A stretch of DNA of 64,000 bases from Bacteroides sp. 43_108 (GTDB lineage Bacteria; Bacteroidota; Bacteroidia; Bacteroidales; Bacteroidaceae). How positions within the stretch are numbered: the stretch's first letter is position 1; the number at the start of each line of letters is the position of its first letter. This document shows, in pieces, positions 1 through 6,987 of this stretch. The notes beneath the pieces are model-generated. The model did no database searches and had not been told where the DNA came from. It worked only from the letters and a program-made list of their open reading frames with translations. Both the position numbers and the translations under genes were made by a program. Location of the stretch: positions 1 to 64,000 of the forward strand of contig MNQS01000022.1 in the NCBI GenBank assembly GCA_001915545.1, given 5' to 3'.

Positions 1-103
1 ACACGGAAAATGGGCAATAATAATGGCACATAAAGTGATTATACTCTATCGACTTTATATGCCATATTACTTTTTAGGGACATTTACTGAATATCCCTTC
101 ATT

Positions 104-170
104 AGGTAAAACACAAAACTTTGTTTTGTTAGGTAAAATGCGCTTTGCGCTAGGTAAACGCTTCGCTAGC
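104..170. repeat. Linker-hairpin array 1
   Basis: There are three units, each starting with the linker AGGTAAA(A) and followed by a small hairpin. The stems are ACAAAAC-TTT-GTTTTGT, GCGC-TTT-GCGC and a short degenerate GCTTCGCTAGC. The linker is constant while the stem sequence differs from unit to unit yet stays self-complementary. The same design returns at 841-934 and 2299-2560. Confidence 0.85.
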
Positions 171-205
171 TTTTTAAAACAGAAGAACATAAGAACAAAA
201 GGGGG

Positions 206-262
206 CATTGAATGTTCAAAAGTACGTTCAAGTGGGCTTGACGTACTTTTGCTCCTTCAATG
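206..262. repeat. Nested hairpin, copy a
   Basis: CATTGAA (206-212) pairs with TTCAATG (256-262), AAAAGTACGT (218-227) with ACGTACTTTT (241-250), and TCAAG with CTTGA at the tip. The outer CATTGA arms are shared with the structures at 540-594 and 2941-2997, whereas the inner arms are unrelated. It is followed by a GCACC-TTT-GGTGC hairpin at 267-281, as is copy c. Confidence 0.75.
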
Positions 263-345
263 CTGTGCACCTTTGGTGCTTGGCTTTCAGCCTTTTTGTT
301 CGTGAAGAACAGAAGGTCTTATGATATTGCTGATGTTGCTAAGTT

Positions 346-464
346 GTCATTCCTGGCTGGGACCAGGAATCTTATGATAATGGCCTGTAGGATGTGTTTT
401 TCTGATTTGTCGCTGGCATTGTGCTGTCATTGGGATGAGGTCCCTGGTCTTGGCCAGGGATGAC
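346..464. repeat. 119-bp inverted-repeat-bounded element, copy A
   Basis: The left end (GTCATTCCTGG, N6, CCAGGAAT) and the right end (TCCCTGG, N6, CCAGGGATGAC) are each hairpins. They are also inverted copies of one another, with consensus GTCATyCCTGG-N6-CCAGG. The core of about 70 bp is shared with copies at 2749-2866 and 3085-3204. The layout is like a REP-pair (BIME) or MITE; no transposase is nearby. Confidence 0.8.
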
Positions 465-539
465 GGCGTCGTTAGCTCTTGTGGTGTTTAGTGGGTGTTT
501 ACTTTTTTTAGACAGAAGAACATAAGAACAAAAGGTTAT

Positions 540-594
540 CATTGATTCTTGAATGTTTATGCAAATGAATTTGCGACACATTCTTTAATCAATG
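540..594. repeat. Nested hairpin, copy b
   Basis: CATTGATT (540-547) pairs with AATCAATG (587-594), GAATGT (551-556) with ACATTC (578-583), and GCAAAT (561-566) with ATTTGC (569-574). Its position right after the 19-base AGAACATAAG motif is the same as in copies a and c. Confidence 0.75.
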
Positions 595-840
595 TTTTTG
601 CACCTATGGTGCTGAGTCTGCGACTTTGTTTTGTCTTTAAGAACATAAGGTTCTTTCTTTTGTTTCTTTTAAGAATACTGTGCTTTGCACTGCAATTCTT
701 TTTGCCATGATGGACATTCGGATGTATGGGCAGAAGCTTGTTTCTGCACTAACAGTCGAATGGACATTATTTGTATTCTTATGTTCTTTTGTTCTTATGT
801 CTTTTATTTATTGTTGCTTTGTGTTCTCGCCGGCACTTGT

Positions 841-934
841 GCAAAGTGGGGCTTTGTAAGGTAAAACGTGAAGCTTGCTTCACTAGGTAAAGCACAAAAC
901 GTTGTTTTGTTAGGTAAACGCAACTTTGTTGCTG
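841..934. repeat. Linker-hairpin array 2
   Basis: Successive stems are GCAAAG/CTTTGT, GTGAAGC-TT-GCTTCAC, ACAAAAC-GTT-GTTTTGT (with slight overlap) and GCAAC-TTT-GTTGC. They are joined by AGGTAAAAC, AGGTAAAGC and AGGTAAAC linkers. The array ends about 140 bp before the ilvA start. Confidence 0.85.
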
Positions 935-1077
935 GTTAATAGCTATTACCTGCAGGAATGTAAAAATGAGGAATTGTTTGGTGGTTGGGTGTATAGTGAA
1001 GTCGAAAAAAGAATTATTTTTGTGTAGCAATTGTCGTATGACAGATTTATTGTAATTGATTTTCAAAAACGTGGTTT

Positions 1078-2289
1078 ATGATAACATTAGACAATATTTA
1101 CAGGGCGTCGTTTGCTCTTAAGAGTATTATAAGGAGGACGGATCTGATTTATGCTCCTCAGATTAATCCGGAAAGTCAGATTTATCTGAAACCGGAGAAT
1201 CTGCAGTATACGGGCTCTTTCAAACTGAGAGGGGCGTGTTACAAGATTGCTTGCCTGACGGAGGAGGAGAAGAAGAAGGGTGTGATTGCTTGTTCGGCGG
1301 GAAATCATGCTCAGGGTGTTGCACTGGGTGCTACGAAGAATGGCATCGATTCGCTGATATGTTTGCCGGAGGGTGCTCCAATCTCAAAGGTTGAGGCTAC
1401 GAAGAGGTATGGTGCGAAGGTGTGTCTTGTGCCGGGCGTGTATGACGATGCTTACCAGAAGGCTCTTCAGCTGAAGGAGGAGAAGGGATATACGTTTATT
1501 CATCCGTTTGACGATGAGTATGTGATTGCTGGACAGGGCACGATTGGACTGGAACTGCTGAATCAGTTGCCTGACGTGGAGGCTGTGATAGTGCCTGTTG
1601 GTGGTGGCGGTCTGATTTCGGGTGTTGCATTTGCGCTGAAGTCATTGAAGCCCGATGTGAAGGTGTACGGTGTTCAGGCACAGGGTGCGGCAAGTATGCT
1701 TCGTTCCATTGAGGATGCGCACCGCGAGTGCCTGCCGTCTGTCTCAACTGTTGCCGACGGTATTGCCGTGAAGGAACCGGGAGAAATCACTTTCGACATT
1801 TGCCGCAAGTATGTGGACGGAATTGTTACTGTGACAGAAGATGAGATATGTGCGGCTATACTTGCTCTGATGGAACAGCAGAAGCTGATTGCCGAAGGGG
1901 CCGGGGCTGTGTCCGTTGCGGCGGCCATGTTCAACAAGGTGCCTGTGGCTGGCAAGAAGACTATTTGTCTGGTTTCGGGTGGTAACATTGATGTTACGAT
2001 ACTGAGCCGTGTGATAAGCCGTGGATTGGATATGTCGGGACGTACATATACGGTCACAATTGATCTGCACGACAGACCGGGCGAACTGAAAGGTGTTGCC
2101 GAGGTGATTGCAAATCTTGGCGGCAACATCATTTCTGTGCTTCACGAACGAAATAATAATACCAGCAACGTGACTGCTTGTTTCTTGCGCGTGGTTATGG
2201 AGACGCGAAATGCGGAACATATCGCGTTCATAAGGAACGGACTGAAGGAGGCTGGATATTCTATTGTTTCTGAGTTCAAGCCGGCGTGA
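1078..2289 (+). CDS. ilvA: Threonine ammonia-lyase (threonine dehydratase)
   Basis: Converts L-threonine to 2-oxobutanoate and ammonia, the first step towards isoleucine; it also acts on serine. The 403-residue protein has the fold-type II PLP core. GSFKLRGA carries the Schiff-base lysine (K49), SAGNHAQG is the phosphate-side loop, and the glycine-rich PVGGGGL follows at about residues 174-180. A C-terminal ACT domain (about 327-403, starting TVTIDLHDRPGEL) suggests allosteric feedback control. The length matches the single-ACT form of about 400 residues rather than the 510-residue E. coli IlvA with two ACT-like domains. The gene stands alone, with repeat mosaics on both sides and a hairpin terminator about 335 bp downstream. 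No other branched-chain amino acid genes are near. Family assignment is firm; whether its role is biosynthetic or catabolic is not shown by context. Confidence 0.96.
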   Translation: MITLDNIYRASFALKSIIRRTDLIYAPQINPESQIYLKPENLQYTGSFKLRGACYKIACLTEEEKKKGVIACSAGNHAQGVALGATKNGIDSLICLPEGAPISKVEATKRYGAKVCLVPGVYDDAYQKALQLKEEKGYTFIHPFDDEYVIAGQGTIGLELLNQLPDVEAVIVPVGGGGLISGVAFALKSLKPDVKVYGVQAQGAASMLRSIEDAHRECLPSVSTVADGIAVKEPGEITFDICRKYVDGIVTVTEDEICAAILALMEQQKLIAEGAGAVSVAAAMFNKVPVAGKKTICLVSGGNIDVTILSRVISRGLDMSGRTYTVTIDLHDRPGELKGVAEVIANLGGNIISVLHERNNNTSNVTACFLRVVMETRNAEHIAFIRNGLKEAGYSIVSEFKPA

Positions 2290-2298
2290 GGGCTTAAT

Positions 2299-2560
2299 GT
2301 GAAGCTGGGCTTCACTAGATAAAACGCAGACTTTGTCTGCTAGGTAAAATGTGAAACGAGTTTCACAAGGTAAACCATGAAGCGGGGCTTCATTAGGTAA
2401 ACGCGCTTTGCGCTAGGTAAAACGCGAGCGGGCTCGCTAGGTAAAACACAAAAACTTGTTTTGTTAGGTAAAACGCTGGTTGTGCCTGTTGGGTAGCAGG
2501 CGCTTTGCGCTAGGTAAAATGTCGGCTTTACCTGTTGGGTAAACGCACTCACGAGGTAAT
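2299..2560. repeat. Linker-hairpin array 3
   Basis: This is the longest array. It begins ten bases after the ilvA stop. Stems in order are GTGAAGC/GCTTCAC (2299-2315), GCAGAC/GTCTGC (2326-2340), GTGAAAC/GTTTCAC (2351-2366), ATGAAGC/GCTTCAT (2377-2393), GCGC/GCGC (2403-2413), GCGAGC/GCTCGC (2424-2437) and ACAAAA/TTTTGT (2448-2465). More degenerate units follow to about 2560. Linkers are TAGGTAAAAC with one- or two-base variants. Unit length is 19-27 bp, set by stem length. Confidence 0.88.
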
Positions 2561-2623
2561 GCTTCGTTGCCTGTGTGGGTGTTTCCAAGGCTGAAGAACA
2601 TAAGGATATGGATGGAAATTAAA

Positions 2624-2669
2624 GGGCAAACGTCTTGTCAAGTAGTATTGACGGATGTTTGCCCTTTTT
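2624..2669 (+). terminator. Hairpin terminator downstream of ilvA
   Basis: GGGCAAACGTC (2624-2634) pairs with GATGTTTGCCC (2654-2664), and T5 follows. An A3 tract precedes the left arm, so weak activity on the other strand is possible. It is the first canonical terminator after ilvA, so the transcript probably includes array 3. Confidence 0.7.
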
Positions 2670-2748
2670 GTGTACTTATGGTGATTGTGTTCTGCTTTGG
2701 GTTGGTAAGAACAGAGGTGTTTTATGGTATTGTACATGTAGCTAAGTT

Positions 2749-2866
2749 GTCATTCCTGGCTTGGACCAGGAATCTGATGATAATGCCTGTAGGATGTGTT
2801 TTTTTTATTTGTCGCCGGCGTTGTGCTGTCATTGGGGTGAGATCCCTGGTCCTTGCCAGGGATGAC
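2749..2866. repeat. 118-bp inverted-repeat-bounded element, copy B
   Basis: Same design as 346-464: left GTCATTCCTGG, N6, CCAGGAATC and right TCCCTGG, N6, CCAGGGATGAC, inverted relative to each other. Similarity to copy A continues beyond the right end through GTTTAGTGGGTGTTTA and the 19-base AGAACATAAG motif. Confidence 0.8.
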
Positions 2867-2940
2867 GGTGTCGTTAGCTCTGGTGGTGTTTAGTGGGTGT
2901 TTATTTTTTAAGACATAAGAACATAAGAACAAAAGGTTTA

Positions 2941-2997
2941 CATTGAATATCACAATGTGCATTCAAGCAAGCTTGATGCTCTTTTGATATTTCAATG
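2941..2997. repeat. Nested hairpin, copy c
   Basis: CATTGAA-TATCA pairs with TGATA-TTTCAATG, and GCATTCAAGC (2959-2968) with GCTTGATGC (2971-2979). The outer arms match copies a and b and the inner arms do not. It is followed by a GCACC-TTT-GGCGC hairpin. Confidence 0.75.
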
Positions 2998-3084
2998 CTG
3001 TGCACCTTTGGCGCTCGGTCTACGACTTTTCTTTTGTTGTGAAAAGAACAGAAGGCCTTATAATATTGCAGATGTAGCTAAGTT

Positions 3085-3204
3085 GTCATTCCTGGCTGGG
3101 ACCAGGAATCTTATGATAATGGCCTGTAGGATGTGTTTTTCTGATTTGTCGCAGGCATTTGTGCTGTCATTGAGATAAGATCCCTGGTCCTTGCCAGGGA
3201 TGAC
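3085..3204. repeat. 120-bp inverted-repeat-bounded element, copy C
   Basis: Third copy of the element at 346-464, with both terminal hairpins intact. It lies closest to the downstream convergent gene and is followed by a partial, shorter repetition of its core (a second 'tgatttgccgctggcattt' around 3229-3250). Confidence 0.8.
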
Positions 3205-3265
3205 GGTGTTGCGGGCACTTGTGTGTTCTTTGATTTGCCGCTGGCATTTGTCGTATTTTGTGTAT

Positions 3266-3304
3266 TAAAAAGCCTCCTGCAGAACCAATAATCTGCAGGA
3301 GGCT
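3266..3304 (-). terminator. Terminator of the acyl-CoA synthetase gene
   Basis: AGCCTCCTGCAG (3271-3282) and CTGCAGGAGGCT (3293-3304) form a perfect 12-bp stem with a 10-base loop. The A4 at 3267-3270 becomes the U tract on the minus strand. It lies 21 bases beyond the stop of the minus-strand gene. Confidence 0.9.
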
Positions 3305-3324
3305 TTGATTGTATTTATAAGGTT

Positions 3325-4986
3325 TTATTTCTGATAGAGGTAGCGTTTGATGCTCTTCTTGGCTGTTTTTTCGAACTCTTTGTCTCTCAGACGGATCTTG
3401 GAGATCTGGCAGTAGGACGGGAGTTGTACGTTGAGTTCCTTTCTGTTCATCTCCATGGCTTTTTCGAGCTCTTCCTTGCTTACGCCGTTGTTGGTTGCTT
3501 CGTCAAGTTCCGGATAGACGAGAGCTACGAGCTTGTTGTCTTCGAGGATGATGATTGACTCGGATACGTACTGCATGTTGTTGAGTTTGCTCTCGATTTC
3601 TTCAGGGTAGATGTTCTGTCCGCTGGCTGTGAGGAGCATGTTCTTGCTGCGTCCGCGTATGGTTACGTTGCCGTGGCTGTCCATAGTGGCGAGGTCGCCG
3701 GTGTGGAGCCATCCGTCCTTGTCGATTACCATGCTCGTTGCTTCCGGATTCTTGTAGTAGCCGAGCATGAGGTTTGCTCCGCGGCAGATGATTTCGCCAG
3801 CAACATTCTTCGGGTCTTTTGAGTCAATCTTCACTTCCATTCTTGTTGTTGCCTTACCGCATGAAGCCAGTTTGAGGTCTTCCCATCTGCTGGAACAGAT
3901 GATTGGTCCACATTCAGTCATTCCGTAGGCAATGGTGTAAGGGAAGCCTATCTGCTTGAGGAAGCGTTCGACCTCGGCGTTGAAAGGTGCTCCACCGATG
4001 ATTATCTCGTCGAAGTTGCCTCCGAAAATCTCTTTTGCTTCGTGGAGAGCAGACTTCTTTATCTTCTCGTTTATAATAGGTATATGGAGAAGAAGACGGC
4101 CTATCTTGCTGTCTATACGTGGGAGTATGCTCTTCTTGATGGCTTTCTCTATGACCAGAGGTACGCAGGAGATTACTCTCGGACGTATCTTAGGGAATGT
4201 TTCAGCAATGATGTTCGGAGACGGAATCTTGGTGAGGAAGTGCAGGTGTGCGCCTGTTGTGAATCCGAACAGGAAGTCGTAGGTCATGCCGAAGACGTGG
4301 CCCAGAGGAAGCATGGATATGATGTTGTCGCCGGCTTTCACAGGGAGCATCTCACGGCAGTATTCCACGTTGGACCATATACTGCGGTACGGAAGCATGA
4401 CTCCTTTGGAGAAACCTGTAGTTCCTGAGGTGTAGTTTATGATGGCCAGTTCTTCCGGTGATTCTTCCTTGCGGTAGTTTACGTCTTTCGAGCGGAAGCT
4501 CTTGGGATAGCGTTTGCCGTAGATGGCGTTGCGGTTCTCGAGTGCATCTTTGACCTTGTCGTTGCGGCAAGCTGCGAGATTGAAGTCGGACAGTGTGGCA
4601 ACCAGAATGAGGTCTGGCATTTCGTCTATGTTGAGCTGTGGCCACAGCTTGTCGTAGATGAAAAGCATCTTGGCTTCAGAGTGGTTGACAATGTTGTGTA
4701 TATTGTCCGCCTTGAGTTCGTGGAGAATAGGTACGATAACGGCACCATAGGTCATGGTAGCCAGGAATGTAACCGCCCAGTTTGAGCAGTTGCGTCCGCA
4801 GAGTGCAATCTTGTCACCCGGTTTTATTCCGGCACTCTCAAAAATGATATGGAATTTGGCAATCTTGCGTGCCACGTCCTTGAATTGCAATGTTGTGCCT
4901 GTATCATGGTCTGTGAGCGCATCTCTGTCCCAGTTGCGTATGATGCTTTTTTCTATATATACGATGAATCTATTATCTTTTTCCAT
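3325..4986 (-). CDS. AMP-dependent acyl-CoA synthetase (long-chain fatty acid CoA ligase-like)
   Basis: Activates a carboxylic acid as an acyl-adenylate and then transfers it to CoA; the family suggests a fatty acid substrate. The 553-residue protein has the ANL superfamily motifs in order. These are the P-loop-like INYTSGTTGFSKG, the YGMTECGP adenine-binding motif, LHTGDLATMD with the ribose-binding aspartate, the hinge motif RGRSKNMLLTASGQNIYPEE, and a late lysine in KTAKKSIKR matching the adenylation lysine. The size fits a bacterial FadD-like enzyme. It has its own promoter (TTTG-N20-TATATTTG, 5054 to 5023) and a strong terminator, so it is probably monocistronic. No beta-oxidation genes are near, and a lipid-synthesis or fatty-acid-scavenging role is as likely as degradation. 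Acyl chain length cannot be read from the sequence. Confidence 0.88.
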   Translation of the reverse strand: MEKDNRFIVYIEKSIIRNWDRDALTDHDTGTTLQFKDVARKIAKFHIIFESAGIKPGDKIALCGRNCSNWAVTFLATMTYGAVIVPILHELKADNIHNIVNHSEAKMLFIYDKLWPQLNIDEMPDLILVATLSDFNLAACRNDKVKDALENRNAIYGKRYPKSFRSKDVNYRKEESPEELAIINYTSGTTGFSKGVMLPYRSIWSNVEYCREMLPVKAGDNIISMLPLGHVFGMTYDFLFGFTTGAHLHFLTKIPSPNIIAETFPKIRPRVISCVPLVIEKAIKKSILPRIDSKIGRLLLHIPIINEKIKKSALHEAKEIFGGNFDEIIIGGAPFNAEVERFLKQIGFPYTIAYGMTECGPIICSSRWEDLKLASCGKATTRMEVKIDSKDPKNVAGEIICRGANLMLGYYKNPEATSMVIDKDGWLHTGDLATMDSHGNVTIRGRSKNMLLTASGQNIYPEEIESKLNNMQYVSESIIILEDNKLVALVYPELDEATNNGVSKEELEKAMEMNRKELNVQLPSYCQISKIRLRDKEFEKTAKKSIKRYLYQK

Positions 4987-5022
4987 TGGGTTTCAATCTT
5001 GCACACTTTTGTTAATTTTGCG

Positions 5023-5054
5023 CAAATATAGGTTTTATAATGATGTCATGCAAA
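5023..5054 (-). promoter_or_regulatory. Bacteroidetes-type promoter for the acyl-CoA synthetase
   Basis: Reading the minus strand, TTTG (5054-5051) is followed after exactly 20 bases by TATATTTG (5030-5023). This matches the -33/-7 consensus of Bacteroidetes. The start codon lies about 37 bases further on. Confidence 0.7.
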
Positions 5055-5207
5055 CATTATGGCATTTAATTGAACGAGACGACACTATTTTGTTACTTAA
5101 GTATTGTGTGCAGCATGGGCGTTCAGGACTCGTTGATTTCAAAATGGAAGCTGTTGCTGGCCGTACTCTTTTTATGTTTTGCGGACAGTGCTTTTAAATA
5201 AAGGTCT

Positions 5208-5215
5208 TAACTTTG
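5208..5215 (+). promoter_or_regulatory. -7 box (TAACTTTG) of the 2-hydroxyacid dehydrogenase gene
   Basis: TAACTTTG fits TAnnTTTG. A -33 element at the ideal spacing is not obvious. The predicted transcript start (about 5222) lies after the upstream ATG at 5217, which supports the ATG at 5256. Confidence 0.5.
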
Positions 5216-5255
5216 TATGGAAATATATATTGTTGAATCTGAAAATTTATACAGT

Positions 5256-6206
5256 ATGAATATTGTTGTTTTGGATGCTTACACGCTTAATCCTGGGGAT
5301 TTGTCGTGGGGCAAGCTGGAAGCTTTGGGAAATCTTAAAGTGTATGACCGTACGTTGCCTGAAGAGATTGTGGATAGGGCAAATGATGCGGAAATTGTGC
5401 TGGTGAACAAGGTTGTGATTGATGGTGCTTGCATGGAGGCTTTATCGAACCTGAAATATATTGGTGTGCTTGCAACTGGCTATAATGTGGTTGATGTTGA
5501 TGAGGCACGCAAGCGCGGAATTGTCGTAACGAATATTCCTGCATACAGCACAGACAGTGTGGCACAAATGGTTTTTGCACATATACTGAACATTGTTTCT
5601 CGTGTTGATATGTATGCTTCGCAGAACAGAAATGGACGGTGGTCGAACTGCAATGATTTCTGTTATTACGACAGCCCGATAATGGAGCTTGCAGGCAAGC
5701 GTATGGGCATAGTGGGATTGGGCCATACGGGTATGGCTACGGCAAGGATTGCCGATGCTTTCGGAATGAAGGTTGTGGCGTTTACTTCGAAAACGGAGCA
5801 GTTGCCATACGGCATAGAACCGCTTCCGCTAGATGAGATTTTTGCAACGTGCGATATCGTGAGCCTGCATTGTCCGCTGAACGAGCGTACACGAGGTATG
5901 GTGGATGCACGCAGATTGGGACTTATGAAGAAGGGGGCAATACTGATCAATACCGGACGCGGACCCCTTGTCTGCGAAAAGGATGTCGCAGATGCTCTCT
6001 CGTCCGGCAGGCTCGGTGCTTTCGGTGCTGATGTGTTAAGCTCTGAACCTCCGGCGTCAGACAATCCGCTTCTGACAGCGCCAAACTGTTTTATTACACC
6101 GCATATTGCTTGGGCCACAGTAGAGGCGCGGACCAGACTTGTGGATATCTGTGCCGGAAATGTAAAGGCTTATATTGATGGTGCTCCAGTGAATAGGGTG
6201 GACTGA
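5256..6206 (+). CDS. D-isomer-specific 2-hydroxyacid dehydrogenase (glycerate dehydrogenase-like)
   Basis: NAD(P)H-dependent interconversion of a 2-oxoacid and a D-2-hydroxyacid in the cytoplasm. The closest resemblance is to hydroxypyruvate reductase/glycerate dehydrogenase. The protein (316 residues from this start) shows the Rossmann glycine motif GLGHTGMA, the segment LHCPLNERTRGMVD, and the catalytic triad as Arg in INTGRGPLV, Glu in ADVLSSEPP and His in ITPHIAWAT. An in-frame ATG 39 bases upstream would add MEIYIVESENLYS; I prefer the internal start because the family begins with the beta-strand MNIVVLDAYT and because the -7 box at 5208 would leave the upstream ATG untranscribed. The gene is divergent from the acyl-CoA synthetase and convergent with the Crp/Fnr gene. 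Substrate identity is an inference. Confidence 0.88.
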   Translation: MNIVVLDAYTLNPGDLSWGKLEALGNLKVYDRTLPEEIVDRANDAEIVLVNKVVIDGACMEALSNLKYIGVLATGYNVVDVDEARKRGIVVTNIPAYSTDSVAQMVFAHILNIVSRVDMYASQNRNGRWSNCNDFCYYDSPIMELAGKRMGIVGLGHTGMATARIADAFGMKVVAFTSKTEQLPYGIEPLPLDEIFATCDIVSLHCPLNERTRGMVDARRLGLMKKGAILINTGRGPLVCEKDVADALSSGRLGAFGADVLSSEPPASDNPLLTAPNCFITPHIAWATVEARTRLVDICAGNVKAYIDGAPVNRVD

Positions 6207-6235
6207 TATTTTCTCTACTGGTGCAAAACAAAGGT

Positions 6236-6853
6236 TTACTGGTTGCTTTTCTGCTTGATTGATGCCAGGTCGGCCTCGGTCAGCGACGAACGTACTCGGC
6301 TGAGAGTCTCTGGCGTCATCTGCAGATATGAAGCAACATAGTGCAGAGGTGCTCTTCTTATTATATCGGGAAAGTCGCGGAGTGTGCGCAGATATCTTTC
6401 TGTGGCCGTCTCGAAACGTATGGTGTCGGCCTTGTGCTGCGACAAGATGAGCGACTGTTCCAGTATTGCGAACAGCAGTTTGCAGAACTCGAAAGACTTT
6501 TCTGCAAGCTGGTGAATACCGTCGTAAGGTATGCCGTAGAGTATGCTCGGCTCAAGTGTTTCGACCATGAGTTTGGTCGGTTCTCTTCTGAAATAGCTCT
6601 CTATACAGATAATAATACCCCCTTCGGATGCGAGATGTTCGGTCACTTCGCGTCCGTTTTTCAAATAATACTGCCTCACCAGGCCTTTTTCGATGTAGTA
6701 CATGTTGTTGCAGACTTCCCCTTCGTTGAGAACAGTGGTTCCTCTCGGAAATTTCAGTGGAACCAGTATCTCAGCAAGCATGTTGAGTCCGTCTGTACTC
6801 AGCGTCATGCACTTTCTTGCAATCTCGCGTGCGGCGTCTTTTCTTTTGTCCAT
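6236..6853 (-). CDS. Crp/Fnr-family transcriptional regulator
   Basis: DNA-binding regulator of 205 residues. An N-terminal cyclic-nucleotide-binding-like beta-barrel (about 20-130, with FPRGTTVLNEGEVCNNMYYI and the roll motif) is joined by a long dimer helix to a C-terminal winged helix. The recognition region is VASYLQMTPETLSRVRSSL. Few cysteines are present and no FNR-type iron-sulfur cluster pattern is seen. The cAMP-contacting Arg/Ser signature of Crp is not evident, so the ligand is unknown. Bacteroidetes carry many small regulators of this type. It ends 29 bases from the stop of the dehydrogenase gene, convergently, so there is no operon with it. Confidence 0.88.
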   Translation of the reverse strand: MDKRKDAAREIARKCMTLSTDGLNMLAEILVPLKFPRGTTVLNEGEVCNNMYYIEKGLVRQYYLKNGREVTEHLASEGGIIICIESYFRREPTKLMVETLEPSILYGIPYDGIHQLAEKSFEFCKLLFAILEQSLILSQHKADTIRFETATERYLRTLRDFPDIIRRAPLHYVASYLQMTPETLSRVRSSLTEADLASIKQKSNQ

Positions 6854-6987
6854 CTTTTATGCTTTTATACGTATTGTGATTTAAGTCTCTAGAATTAGAG
6901 TTTTTTGTGGTTCAGGTGCAGTGAGTATACATGATAGCCGCATGATGAGCGGTGCAGATGCCTGTGCAGGTGTACCGCCACGCATTT

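Larger units (their letters stand above)
1..1075. other. Non-coding repeat mosaic upstream of ilvA
   Basis: I see no credible gene here. Nearly all of the stretch consists of short inverted repeats. In order they are a linker-hairpin array (104-170), a nested hairpin (206-262), a bounded inverted-repeat element (346-464), a second nested hairpin (540-594), smaller nested hairpins near 662-690 and 703-767, and a second linker-hairpin array (841-934). A 19-base spacer motif reading AGAACATAAGAACAAAAGG occurs at 184-202 and 517-535, returns at 2918-2936, and has a partial inverted copy at 786-802. Open frames inside the mosaic are repeat read-through without a recognisable protein. Confidence 0.8.

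Noticed and set aside
260..463. Plus-strand frames in the bounded elements (also 2567-2893 and 2957-3178)
   Set aside because: The frames share text because the DNA repeat is shared. They include hairpin arms and end in different places, so they are not genes.
779..1066. Minus-strand frame of 95 codons over array 2
   Set aside because: Its repeated pieces (YLTKQ..., YLVKQ...) come from reading the AGGTAAA linker and hairpins in one frame. Unit lengths are not multiples of three across the arrays, and no protein family fits.
104..2560. CRISPR array interpretation of the linker-hairpin units
   Set aside because: The constant part is only 8-10 bases, and the 'spacers' are 11-18 bases and self-complementary. 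No cas genes are present.
2340..2588. Minus-strand frame of 82 codons over array 3
   Set aside because: Same linker-derived phrases (VLPNKT, VLPSEP, VYLMKP). The periodicity is explained by the DNA hairpin units, and there is no start context or promoter.
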